From Nitrospina sp. (lineage in GTDB: Bacteria; Nitrospinota; Nitrospinia; Nitrospinales; JACRGP01), in assembly GCA_024648695.1 (NCBI GenBank), contig JACAVV010000006.1, forward strand, positions 1-64,000: DNA of 64,000 nucleotides, read 5' to 3'. Positions 8,865 to 17,618 of this stretch are shown here, piece after piece (position 1 is the first letter of the stretch; each line of letters begins with the position of its first letter). A program made the translations under genes and the position numbers. Under the pieces are notes generated by a model. That model saw only the letters and a program-made list of their open reading frames with translations. It was not told the DNA's origin and did no database searches.

Positions 8865-10199
8865 ATGGTTGATTTTTTTTTCACTTGTCTTTTGGGAGGC
8901 AGGGTTTTTATGCATAGATCTATTCATAAATATTTATCCATATTTTATTTAATGAATTTCCTTTTCATATCATCCATGATCCTGTCCACCACGCTTATGG
9001 CTCAGGAAAGGGGATTCAAAACGGTTCCTGCTCCGGCTACTCCCACGCCGGCACCTAAGATAGAGAAGGAGTTCAAATTTTTATATAATAAGAGTCATGC
9101 CCTCATCGTTGGTGTTAGCGACTACACTAACGGTTGGCCCGATTTGGCAGGAGTTTTAAAAGATGTCGATCTGGTAAAAGTGGTTCTTGAGTATCATGGA
9201 TTCGAGGTGGAAGTGGTGATGAATCCCACTAAAAACGAAATGGAAGAGGCCTTTTCAGGATTTATCAGCCGCCATGGTCTGGAATCGGATAACCGTTTGC
9301 TGTTTTATTTTGCAGGACATGGCTACACACAAAAGCAAACCTACGGGGAGGAAATGGGCTACATCGTTCCTTCAGATACCCCGGATCCTGAAAAGGATCT
9401 GAATGGGTTCCTTTCCAATGCCATGAGCATGCATCAGATAGAAGTGTATGCAAAAAGAATCCAGTCAAAGCATGCGATGTTTTTATTTGACAGTTGTTTT
9501 TCAGGGTCAATCTTTTCCATCACTCGAGCGATGGAAATGCCACAAAGCATCAATTACAAAATAAGCAAACCGGTGCGGCAATTCATCACTTCCGGAGGCG
9601 CCAATGAAGAGGTGTCAGACGACAGTATTTTCCGCGGCCAATTCATTGCCGCTTTGAATGGCGACGGCGATCTCAATAAGGATGGGTTTGTTACCGGGGC
9701 AGAACTGGGTATGTTTTTGCAGGATTCAGTTACCAATTATTCCCACGGTATGCAACATCCCCAATATGGAAAAATCAGGCATCCCATTCTGGATAAAGGG
9801 GACTACCTGTTTCCTTTACCAGACTCTGAACAGGTAAAAGTCCTTCAACAAAAATACGATATCGAATTAAAAAAGCTGGAAGAAGAACGTAAGCGCTGGC
9901 AGGAAAAACGTGAAAAGCTGAAGAAGGAGCGAATGCTGGCCAAACAAAGGCGGGATCTCGATATGATGGAAAAACATGTGGACAGCGATCCCAATCAAAC
10001 CGAAATCGAGCGTAACCTCGCGGCGGAACTGGAAGATTTATTGCAATTAAAGAAAGATCTGGGAAAGTTGAAAAATACCCCCACCCCCACCACCAGGGAC
10101 ACCCAGAACTTCAAGGGGAATCCCGATGTTCCCATGTGCTGGGATGATGAAGAGTTTACCAGCGTACCCTGTGGTGAACGGGGAACGCAGGCCCCCTAA
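8865..10199 (+). CDS. Exported caspase-like (peptidase C14) protein with coiled-coil tail
   Basis: This 444-residue protein carries a caspase/metacaspase p20-like domain at about residues 77-310. The catalytic dyad is visible as His152 in FAGHG and Cys211 in DSCFSG, after HALIVGVSDY. The N-terminus is hydrophobic and ends near LMAQE, so the protein is probably exported. A start at 8910 would give a cleaner signal peptide, and both starts have plausible ribosome binding sites (AGAGGA and GGGAGG). The acidic DLNKDGFVTGAELG segment looks EF-hand-like and may bind Ca2+, as in type I/II metacaspases. Residues about 330-400 form a strongly charged coiled coil. Bacterial relatives are Arg/Lys-specific proteases or stress and death factors. 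The substrate here is unknown. Confidence 0.85.
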   Translation: MVDFFFTCLLGGRVFMHRSIHKYLSIFYLMNFLFISSMILSTTLMAQERGFKTVPAPATPTPAPKIEKEFKFLYNKSHALIVGVSDYTNGWPDLAGVLKDVDLVKVVLEYHGFEVEVVMNPTKNEMEEAFSGFISRHGLESDNRLLFYFAGHGYTQKQTYGEEMGYIVPSDTPDPEKDLNGFLSNAMSMHQIEVYAKRIQSKHAMFLFDSCFSGSIFSITRAMEMPQSINYKISKPVRQFITSGGANEEVSDDSIFRGQFIAALNGDGDLNKDGFVTGAELGMFLQDSVTNYSHGMQHPQYGKIRHPILDKGDYLFPLPDSEQVKVLQQKYDIELKKLEEERKRWQEKREKLKKERMLAKQRRDLDMMEKHVDSDPNQTEIERNLAAELEDLLQLKKDLGKLKNTPTPTTRDTQNFKGNPDVPMCWDDEEFTSVPCGERGTQAP

Positions 10200-10387
10200 T
10201 CGTTGAAATGCAGAATGTATCTTTTTACTGTAAATTCTTGGAGCAAACCAGATAATCTTTTTCCTGGAATTAATTCGATGAGTATACAGGCCTTACTAAT
10301 TTCGACAATATTGATGGTCCAGGTAACGGAGGTGGGCCTATTAGATCTAATTGGTTAAAAGGTTTAGATTATAATTTTTGGATGGGA

Positions 10388-11755
10388 TTAAAATACATAA
10401 TTGAGCATGATGAATCCCCAATCGCTGTCTCCAGGTTTAAATGAAGTGCTATCGGGTCGCCCCCCTACATTGTGCATTAATTCTTCTGCTAAAAATAAAG
10501 AATATCCACCAATAAAAGTTAAATTGGGATGAAACCTGTATATTAGGGTCAAGTCCAACTCTTCACCCAAATAGGTGTCTCCAACCACACTGGCCGGGAC
10601 TACCGCGGAATGTGCTTCCTGAGCCGTCCAGAAAAAATGCAGATCCCCCTTTATGGTTACCTTTTTAAAAGGTTGAAACCCCACTTTAACTGCCAAATCC
10701 TGAAGGCCAAGGGCTTGAGTTCCATTGGCTAAATTAAAAGATCCATCAGGTTTTGCTCTGCCCACATTTAGGAACCTGTCCATGAACCCATGGTACTTAT
10801 GTCCCGTGGGAAACAAGGGGTCGAAAGCGGTATAAATTTCATCTTCGTTGCTGTCGCCAGAAAGATAATCGTACCAAAGCGTTATGAAGGGTTTATATTT
10901 GACATCGAAATTTTTTCCAATACGGACACCAAATAAAAAAGCGCTCCTTCCTGAGTTGGTTGTGTTTTCCAAAAAGTCTGCACTGCCGATTTGGTAATAA
11001 AACTCACCTCTGTATTTTAGGCCGAATACCTTTCCAGCCTGACGAAATCCAAATGTATAAATATCATTGTCCGGAAATTCTTGACCGTTCAGGGAGTCCT
11101 CATCAGCATAAATGAAGTAACCTGAAAATTTACCTCCTAATACTTTTTTTAAGTTTAGCCAGGCAACATGCACCGTAGAATCTCTATCATCGTCATTCCC
11201 TTCAGTACCATTTTCCTGAGTTTGTGAAAAAATATAAGTGAGGGTTAAGTTTTTCTTTTTCAACCATATTGAAACCCCATCATGCGTGGTCGCTCCTTGA
11301 TTCCAACCATTATTACCAAATAGCCTGTGACCATCTAAAATGATTTCCTGCCGGCCAAACTTAACCTCCATAGGAAGGTCAAAAGGTTTTTTCACCGTGA
11401 AATATGCCTGGTGAATTCCTACTGAATTATCTCGCTCATCAATAGAACTTCCAGAATCAAAATCGCCAAAATTTCTTACACTTTGAAATTGAATAAAAGA
11501 ACTCAGTTGTTCATCCACCTTGGTTTTTACATTCAACCTGATTCGCGTGCTGAGAAATTGGAAAGACTCTGTTTCCTTATCAAAGTCACGGTCCTGGATT
11601 TCGTATCGTGGCCGCATTTGACCGCCCAGACGAATATCGATTGCCTGAGACAGGGATGAAAATAGGAAGATTCCCAAACCCAGCAATATTGCCAGGTACC
11701 ATTTGGGGGAAAAATGATTTTCAGGTTGATCTTGAGTCATTACCTTTTTAACCAT
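10388..11755 (-). CDS. Alginate-export (AlgE)-type outer-membrane beta-barrel porin
   Basis: This outer-membrane protein of about 455 residues starts at the ATG at 11755, overlapping the stop codon of the upstream gene, rather than at the longer frame beginning at 11836. After a short N-terminal tail comes a signal segment (WYLAILLGLGIFLFSSLSQA). The barrel then begins with IRLGGQMRPRYEIQDRDF and proceeds in alternating strands. Conserved family elements include FGRQEIILDGHRLFGNNGWNQGATTHDGVS and the aromatic terminal strand WGFIMLNYVF. Relatives move anionic polysaccharide or small solutes across the outer membrane. No alginate synthesis genes are nearby, so the substrate is unknown. Translational coupling to the cNMP-binding protein suggests joint expression. 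Confidence 0.85.
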   Translation of the reverse strand: MVKKVMTQDQPENHFSPKWYLAILLGLGIFLFSSLSQAIDIRLGGQMRPRYEIQDRDFDKETESFQFLSTRIRLNVKTKVDEQLSSFIQFQSVRNFGDFDSGSSIDERDNSVGIHQAYFTVKKPFDLPMEVKFGRQEIILDGHRLFGNNGWNQGATTHDGVSIWLKKKNLTLTYIFSQTQENGTEGNDDDRDSTVHVAWLNLKKVLGGKFSGYFIYADEDSLNGQEFPDNDIYTFGFRQAGKVFGLKYRGEFYYQIGSADFLENTTNSGRSAFLFGVRIGKNFDVKYKPFITLWYDYLSGDSNEDEIYTAFDPLFPTGHKYHGFMDRFLNVGRAKPDGSFNLANGTQALGLQDLAVKVGFQPFKKVTIKGDLHFFWTAQEAHSAVVPASVVGDTYLGEELDLTLIYRFHPNLTFIGGYSLFLAEELMHNVGGRPDSTSFKPGDSDWGFIMLNYVF

Positions 11756-12296
11756 CTTCAAGTTTCCTGTGGACTTTATCAAATTCCTGAAGGGTTTCCT
11801 GAGTCGCCGTTTTAATATCGTCCGCAGGGCCATCAAGAATATTCATCAACCGGGTTTTAATTTCCGCTACTGAGTGGTTCATTTCTTCCAGCTTATTGAC
11901 GAGTATTTTTATCACTTCGTCCTTAAATTTGTTGAGCGTTTCCGGATCCAGAGTGGAAAACATAAAACCGTCGAATTGTAAAACCACCACCTCTTCCCTG
12001 GCAACCACATTTGTCAAACGTGGCGAACCCGTAAAAAAGGGCAGGGCACCAAAAATGGACCCAGACTTGAGGGTGTTGATTTCCGCTTGTGGCATTTCAT
12101 TTTTGGTGATTGACACTTCCCCCTTGAGCAATATAAAGATTGCAGTGTCCAACTCTCCCTGTCGAATGACAAAATCGTCTTCGGAATAAACGAACAAATT
12201 GGTCCGTATTTCTGCAAGCTTCCTTTTTTCATCAAAACTGAAGCTGTCGAAAAAAGGAATTCTATTTAGTAGGTCGAAGAGTTCGTTTTTATCCAT
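11748..12296 (-). CDS. Stand-alone cyclic-nucleotide-binding domain protein
   Basis: This 182-residue cytoplasmic protein has one Crp-type cNMP-binding beta-roll at about residues 10-125: LFDLLNRIPFFDSFS, DDFVIRQGELDTAIFILLKGEVSI and LKSGSIFGALPFFTGSPRLTNVVA. The phosphate-binding cassette is unorthodox, with GALPFFTGSPRLT where classic cAMP receptors have GELAL...R-A/S, so cAMP binding is not assured. There is no helix-turn-helix. The remaining helical tail is probably an interaction segment, so this is not a transcription factor. Its stop codon overlaps the start of the porin gene (ATGGTTAA). Confidence 0.85.
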   Translation of the reverse strand: MDKNELFDLLNRIPFFDSFSFDEKRKLAEIRTNLFVYSEDDFVIRQGELDTAIFILLKGEVSITKNEMPQAEINTLKSGSIFGALPFFTGSPRLTNVVAREEVVVLQFDGFMFSTLDPETLNKFKDEVIKILVNKLEEMNHSVAEIKTRLMNILDGPADDIKTATQETLQEFDKVHRKLEDG

Positions 12297-12413
12297 ATCC
12301 GGTTCGACTTAAAACCCAAATTTATTGAATTTTCATGGTTTAAGCCATTCAAATTGTATGGCAGGGGGGAGAAACTGTCAACAAAAAGGTAATCCGGGGA
12401 CTTTAGTTAGAGG

Positions 12414-13004
12414 TCAAGCCGTATAGCGGGTGGGAATGTGGCTTTTAAGGGGTTCCATGGGTTTGCCATGGACATCGTAGGCAGTGACTTTGCTGAAGGT
12501 AGCGATTATCAATGCCATATAGTGTGCTTCAATCATATCTTCCAGTTCGAAACAATCAATAGCCGTTGTTTTTCCCAAGGCTTTCGCCGGTTTGGTGTGG
12601 ATTTGGGCTACATACCAGTGATTTTTCTTTTTTGATCCATGATTTTTGTCGAAAAGCCCTTTACTACTCTTTACTTTTTTTGTTCGCACCAGTATTTTAG
12701 CAATCTGGTTGGGTTGAAATTCTTTTTTTTGGGAAGCATCCCGAACACCAAAAACTTCTACCTTATTCTTAATACTGTTAAGAATTACTTTTGGGCGCGC
12801 CATGACAGAAAGGACTAATCCCGTGGTAAGAATAAGGGTTGAAAGTGATAAAAGAAGGCTTTCGCTGAAAGAAAAATATACCAGATAAAGGGTGATCATC
12901 AAAATTGCCAAAACCCGGATTGCCTTTGTGACTTTTTGGTGTCTGGCATCAATCTCTGTCGTCAGGATCACTTCTGGGTTTTTATAAATGGCCTTCAAAG
13001 ACAT
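12414..13004 (-). CDS. Uncharacterised inner-membrane protein with two membrane helices
   Basis: I do not recognise the family of this 196-residue protein. Two closely spaced hydrophobic helices occupy about residues 28-68 (IRVLAILMITLYLVYFSF and LSTLILTTGLVLSVMA). They are followed by a soluble domain of mixed charge in which IKNKVEVFGVRDASQ and IAKILVRTKKVKSSKG recall PH-like (bPH) membrane proteins that sense the membrane surface. It is the gene immediately upstream of the cNMP/porin pair on the same strand, 117 bases away. The function is unknown. Confidence 0.65.
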   Translation of the reverse strand: MSLKAIYKNPEVILTTEIDARHQKVTKAIRVLAILMITLYLVYFSFSESLLLSLSTLILTTGLVLSVMARPKVILNSIKNKVEVFGVRDASQKKEFQPNQIAKILVRTKKVKSSKGLFDKNHGSKKKNHWYVAQIHTKPAKALGKTTAIDCFELEDMIEAHYMALIIATFSKVTAYDVHGKPMEPLKSHIPTRYTA

Positions 13005-13146
13005 GTCATCATTACCCGAAAATCAGAATATTAATCGATTAAATCAATTATACTCGCATTATCGCTAAAGTAATCTAAACCTGTATAGGAGGGTAGGGTA
13101 AGGGGATTAAACCTGCAATCTTTGCAAGGAAAGAAAAACGGGGATA

Positions 13147-13551
13147 TTATAAAAACTGCGAAATCATTTCTTCGCCATCGGTTCCACCCAAAGTGGTTTT
13201 GGCAAGAACATTACTGATGCGGTCCTCAAAATCTTCTCTGATGGGCTTAACGAGAAAATCAGCTCCACCTTCCTGAATAAATTGCTTGACCAGACCCGCA
13301 TGAGCATAAGCCGTTACCATAATGCAAGGCACATTAGGCTTAATATCTTTCATTTTTTCAAAGGTTTGCATTCCATTCATGGATTTCATCATAAAGTCCA
13401 TGATAACCAGATCCACTTCATTATTTTCCAACTTTTGCAGGCCCACCATGCCATTATGGGCTTCAATAACTTCGTGCCCATTTTTAACCAAGCGTCGATT
13501 GAACACTTTCCGGGTCATTTCATGATCTTCTATTACCAATACAACAGCCAT
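13147..13551 (-). CDS. Single-domain response regulator (CheY-like)
   Basis: This 134-residue receiver domain has all standard residues: acidic IEDHE at the start, phospho-acceptor Asp52 in VIMDFMM, Thr80 in IMVTAYAH and Lys102 in FLVKPI. There is no output domain, so it acts by protein contact, like CheY or Spo0F proteins. No kinase lies directly beside it. The nearest clear one is the hybrid kinase near 35 kb. It stands alone on the minus strand with a 423-base gap upstream, so it probably has its own promoter. Confidence 0.9.
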   Translation of the reverse strand: MAVVLVIEDHEMTRKVFNRRLVKNGHEVIEAHNGMVGLQKLENNEVDLVIMDFMMKSMNGMQTFEKMKDIKPNVPCIMVTAYAHAGLVKQFIQEGGADFLVKPIREDFEDRISNVLAKTTLGGTDGEEMISQFL

Positions 13552-13974
13552 TTGAATCCTCGAGTTTATCTTTACATAGTTATAACAGTTTATTGGAAAT
13601 ATATCAATGGATTATTTTTATACCCTATTAGTGTTAGGGAATGAATTTTAACGGGATTCCCATAGGCTACTAAATGGTTGAATTTTATATAATAAATGCA
13701 ACAACTTAGAATTGGAATCAGGCCAAAGAAATAGTTGTATTCTTAATCCTTTAAAAAATGCCCCTAAATGGGTGATTGGTTGGCGTTGAATACACACTAA
13801 AAATCAATGATTTCCAATAAAAACGGACCATTTTTATTGAAATTTTTTGATTTAAAGGTACGTCATTTTTTTTAATACATTAGTTAACTTTATACAGGGT
13901 ATCACTTTCATAATTATAGTATCAATATTTCCCTCAAATCCTGACGGTTTGGGCCACAAAAGGTTTGAAGCGTA
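13552..13974. other. AT-rich intergenic region with no gene found
   Basis: About 420 bases lie between two minus-strand units. Several T-rich stretches follow the end of the enolase-superfamily gene, but no well-paired terminator hairpin, RNA gene or reading frame was seen. It should include the promoter of the CheY-like gene. Confidence 0.45.
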
Positions 13975-15087
13975 TTATTCATTGATAACTGATGGATATC
14001 TGACATCAAGCCCAAATCCGGAATCATTGATTCTTTTTTGCATTTTGTAAAGGCCATTATCTGAAAATTGAATGGGATTAGGAATGATATCCCATTGCAA
14101 TAAATAGATTCCAAAGGCTCCTTCCTGGGCAAGCAAATTTTTCGAAACCCTGTTGGCCAGGGTTAAGGCAACGCGACTCAATATACTGGTCTCTCCCACC
14201 TGAGCGCCAATGATTATGGGGATCTTCAGCTTTAATGCGTTCTCAGCAATTTCAATGGATCTTAACAATCCGCCCATTTTTGAGACTCTTAGATTTATCA
14301 CCCAGGCTTTCGGTATGTTTTTTAAAAACCGAAATTGTTTAAAGGTACAGAAGCTTTCGTCCAGAATAATTTTTAACCCCGTCCCTTTGTAGACTTGAAC
14401 CAAACCTTCGAAATCTGCAGTTTTCAAGGGTTCCTCTATAGCGAAAACAGGATGGGGCAGTGCCCTGATATAAGCTATTGCTTCTTCAGGATACGCCCAT
14501 AAATTATTCGCATCCAACCTGACTCTAAGGGCAGTAGAAGGAATAGCCTTTATTTGATGCATTCGATCTTTGTCTCCTTTTAACTCGCCGGACAGTTTGA
14601 GTTTGAAATCGAACATATGGAGCTGTTTATAAAACGCCAACTGCTTTTGAAATGTTTTGCTACTGCCAATCCCTAACACAGCGGTATATTGAAACTTTCC
14701 CGTCACTTCAGGAAATCCCAAAAGAATATCCACCGATTGGCCGGTTTCTTTTCCCAACAAATCCAACAGCGCAATTTCCAGCGCGCAAAAAGCAGCTGGA
14801 TTGGAATCGATGTCTTCCCTGTGAGATAAAATCCAGGCCTTTAAATCGCCAAGGGTCTCGATTCTAATCAGTTCCTTTCTGAATTCATCAAAGAATGCCA
14901 TGCACGATTCAATGGATTCTCCCGTAACGTATTCGCGGGGACAACCTTCTCCATAACCCTTTAAACCATTATCAGATTCGATAATTGCCAGTACGCTCTG
15001 GGTTTCTGATCGCTCGGCTGAGGCATGCTTGAATACCACCTGGAATGGAATTTTTAGCTGTTCTAAATGAAGGTTTTTAATCTTCAT
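13975..15087 (-). CDS. Enolase-superfamily enzyme, MLE/dipeptide-epimerase-like
   Basis: This 370-residue member of the muconate-lactonising branch of the enolase superfamily would abstract the proton alpha to a carboxylate using Mg2+. The active site is intact: K-x-K at 162/164 (FKLKLSG), metal ligands Asp192 (RLDANNLW), Glu218 (AIEEP) and Asp243 (ILDESF), and the opposite-face Lys270 (VSKMGG). Its closest feel is to L-Ala-D/L-Glu epimerases. However, the D-x-D motif of true dipeptide epimerases near the last barrel strand reads WDII (Asp333) here, so the substrate may differ. An o-succinylbenzoate synthase-like role is the main alternative. It is the last gene of a four-gene overlapping operon and overlaps the GH3 ligase gene by 11 bases. 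Confidence 0.82.
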   Translation of the reverse strand: MKIKNLHLEQLKIPFQVVFKHASAERSETQSVLAIIESDNGLKGYGEGCPREYVTGESIESCMAFFDEFRKELIRIETLGDLKAWILSHREDIDSNPAAFCALEIALLDLLGKETGQSVDILLGFPEVTGKFQYTAVLGIGSSKTFQKQLAFYKQLHMFDFKLKLSGELKGDKDRMHQIKAIPSTALRVRLDANNLWAYPEEAIAYIRALPHPVFAIEEPLKTADFEGLVQVYKGTGLKIILDESFCTFKQFRFLKNIPKAWVINLRVSKMGGLLRSIEIAENALKLKIPIIIGAQVGETSILSRVALTLANRVSKNLLAQEGAFGIYLLQWDIIPNPIQFSDNGLYKMQKRINDSGFGLDVRYPSVINE

Positions 15088-16759
15088 TGTTTAGACCGTA
15101 AGCAGAAAAGTCGAATGAGCAATCCCTGGATTGCAACAGCCGAACAAATTTAAATTGGCTTTCACGCTGGCCTTTTGCAATCAAACTGTTTTTAAAAGCC
15201 TCGCCACAACCCTTTTTCAGGAAAATAATTTTCGTCGGGTTCAAACGTTGGCTTAGCCGCTTGGTCTTGAATTCTAAGTTGGACGCAAACAACTGTTCTT
15301 CAAATTTCAGCTCTATTTCTTTGAGCGGATCAGATTCGATATAAAGCCTGTATTCCATTCGGGATGCATCGGCTATCATTAAAAAAAACTCGAATTCTAA
15401 ATGAGTTTGTTTCTTAAGGGTCTCCAGTGCTCGAATCACCTGGTATTCACTTAGTTTCTCTCCGGTAAGGTTGGTGATTCCCTTTCCTTTCTGTACAAAA
15501 GTGATGGTCGGGGTGGCGTTAAATTTCCCGGTCACTTCTATAATGTCATTAATAAAATAGCGGTATAAACCGTTGAAAGTGGTGACGATAAGGTAATACT
15601 GTTTGCCCGTCTCAATTTGATTCAAAAGGAGAAACTTTTTGTCCGGCTTATCCCATTCGAGAACTTCCACAAATTCGAAAAAGTTTTCCTGGAAAGTTGG
15701 AAGGATGATGTTGTGTTCAACATCGATCGTAAGGCCTCCCGTAAACTCACTCGAAAGGTAGCCAAGCTCCACGATTCGGGTATGGGAGGGCAACTTGCTT
15801 TTCAATTTTGGAATCAGGGTTGTGCAGTTGCCACCGGTCCACGTGGCTATGGCCTTCAGATGTGGCCAGAAATCCGCAAAGGTGAATGAGATCTTCTCTT
15901 GCAATATTTTGGTTAACTCCTGGGCCCGATTTGGTTTTACTTTTAAATAGTTCTGAGAAAGCGCTTCCGAAGATTTGCCCAAATGGTTCAAATCACCCGT
16001 ATCCAGAAAAGACAACAGGGTCTTCTTATTATTTTGAATCACCTCCAACAACCTCAAGAATGTAGAAGGATTTGCGCTGGCAAAGAAGGTGATATTCTTC
16101 TCATTCAAACTGTACGCGGCCATTAACAGATACTTTAAGTGGTAGTCTTCAATGGCTAGAATTTCGGTGGGAAGTACATATTTTTTCTTTAACAGCCAGG
16201 GCATGCTTTCCAGCAGAAGACCCGACATAGAACCAAAGGGTGTTCCTGTGCCCAGTTGGCCTTCGATCACTGGACTCCCGACAGCTAAAATTGGACCATC
16301 AAACACTCCCTTCACTCCATTGTATTTTACCCAGGAAAATAAGGCTTGATTGAGTTTTAAATAGTTAAGAGTGGATTTTAGAATAGGGATGTTCTTAGGT
16401 CGCCCGGTGGTTCCACTAGTTTGGGAATACAAAACGGGATTTTCGTAATTGATGGCAGGAGTTTTATTATTCTCCTGGTCATCAATATACTTTCGAAGGC
16501 TTTCATAGGTTTGAACGGGAACACGTTTGCAAAGTTCCGGGTGACCTTGAATGGTCTTGAAGTCATGCTCAATACCAAACTCGGTGGATTGTTGCCTGGC
16601 CAATATTTTTTCAATAACCTTATTTTGTATCTGTTGAGGATCGCGTGTATTTCGAATGAAAGGTTTCCAGTAAAACCTTTCAATGAACTTCATTTGCAAT
16701 CGGAGCAAGGCTTGATAGCCCCATTGGATTAAAGCCGTTCCCCAATCAGACATTTTCAA
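15077..16759 (-). CDS. GH3-family acyl-acid amido synthetase
   Basis: This 560-residue protein is of the GH3 auxin-responsive family, adenylate-forming ligases that activate a carboxylic acid with ATP and join it to an amino acid. The ATP-binding motif YSQTSGTTGRPKNIPI is near residue 110. GLYRYFINDIIEVTGKF lies at about 420, in the family's usual place, and is followed by the hinge and C-terminal domain with LTGEKLSEYQV. The length is typical. It is cytoplasmic. Bacterial members are rarely characterised, and neither the acyl acid nor the amine is known here. It overlaps the desaturase-type gene by 14 bases and the epimerase gene by 11, so they are translationally coupled. An acyl-amino-acid or peptide-like product further acted on by the epimerase is an inference. 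Confidence 0.88.
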   Translation of the reverse strand: MKMSDWGTALIQWGYQALLRLQMKFIERFYWKPFIRNTRDPQQIQNKVIEKILARQQSTEFGIEHDFKTIQGHPELCKRVPVQTYESLRKYIDDQENNKTPAINYENPVLYSQTSGTTGRPKNIPILKSTLNYLKLNQALFSWVKYNGVKGVFDGPILAVGSPVIEGQLGTGTPFGSMSGLLLESMPWLLKKKYVLPTEILAIEDYHLKYLLMAAYSLNEKNITFFASANPSTFLRLLEVIQNNKKTLLSFLDTGDLNHLGKSSEALSQNYLKVKPNRAQELTKILQEKISFTFADFWPHLKAIATWTGGNCTTLIPKLKSKLPSHTRIVELGYLSSEFTGGLTIDVEHNIILPTFQENFFEFVEVLEWDKPDKKFLLLNQIETGKQYYLIVTTFNGLYRYFINDIIEVTGKFNATPTITFVQKGKGITNLTGEKLSEYQVIRALETLKKQTHLEFEFFLMIADASRMEYRLYIESDPLKEIELKFEEQLFASNLEFKTKRLSQRLNPTKIIFLKKGCGEAFKNSLIAKGQRESQFKFVRLLQSRDCSFDFSAYGLNNED

Positions 16760-17618
16760 TTCCGTTTTGAAAGGGAGTTTTCAGTTGACCTATAAACCCC
16801 ATTGGGTAGGCTCTGTTTTTTAATCCTAAATCTCCAACCAATCGATGTTCTGGTAAAAATCTGGTCCCGAAAACAAGATCCCAAACAATCAGGTTGTTGC
16901 CGTAATTGCTATTGGATTCTTCTGGGATTTTGGAGTGGTGCCAGCGATGTAATTCGGGTCCGCTCACCAGATAATTGAGCCAGCCAAGGCGCAATTCAAT
17001 ATTGCAATGCTGGAAAAAACCATTGATGGAATAAAATATAAAATAGAGCGCCATGACTTCTTCACTGACTCCCAACAGAATAAAGGGAAAAGCATCGAAC
17101 CCATACTGGATCGCTTTTTCAATGGGATGAAATCGTGCAACATTCACCCAATAAAGCTTATGAGGGGAATGATGCACCGCATGTAAACGCCAAAGCAATG
17201 GCCATTCATGGCAGGCCCGGTGAAGCCAGTAGCGAAAAAAATCTGCGGTGAGCACCATAAGAGCGGTTTGAAATCCTGTCGTCAATTGGTGGGGCCAAAG
17301 CCCCTTGAGGTTCGATGAATTTAAAAGGTCGGTTTCCAGAAGAGTAAAGGCCACCAACATAGATAATATTCGGGGCAAAACAATTTGGACGGCCGCCATG
17401 TAAATTGCATCCTGGGTGACATCATTTTTCGAGCTCAACCATACTCGTCGATGCGGAAACTTAAATTCAAGAAAGGTGATCAGACTCGCCGCTGAAATAA
17501 CCGTCAAATATGTAGCATACGAATGTTCTAATCCAAAGTGGATCATGGTAAAAAAACAAATAAATCCGAAAGCCATAACCCAGGGATAAACTCTTTGAAT
17601 AGTTTGGGAGGGATTCAT
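16746..17618 (-). CDS. Sterol-desaturase/fatty-acid-hydroxylase superfamily membrane enzyme
   Basis: This 290-residue integral membrane di-iron enzyme has the superfamily's histidine clusters: HRACH, HAVHH (as LHAVHHSPHK) and LHRWHH, plus HPIEK and FFQHCN. These bind two irons and use O2 to hydroxylate or desaturate lipid-like substrates. Several membrane helices occupy the N-terminal half. The gene overlaps the upstream membrane protein by 4 bases and the GH3 ligase by 14, so the four genes form one unit. Hydroxylation of an acyl chain or isoprenoid that feeds the GH3 reaction would make sense, but the sequence does not fix the substrate. Confidence 0.88.
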   Translation of the reverse strand: MNPSQTIQRVYPWVMAFGFICFFTMIHFGLEHSYATYLTVISAASLITFLEFKFPHRRVWLSSKNDVTQDAIYMAAVQIVLPRILSMLVAFTLLETDLLNSSNLKGLWPHQLTTGFQTALMVLTADFFRYWLHRACHEWPLLWRLHAVHHSPHKLYWVNVARFHPIEKAIQYGFDAFPFILLGVSEEVMALYFIFYSINGFFQHCNIELRLGWLNYLVSGPELHRWHHSKIPEESNSNYGNNLIVWDLVFGTRFLPEHRLVGDLGLKNRAYPMGFIGQLKTPFQNGIENV

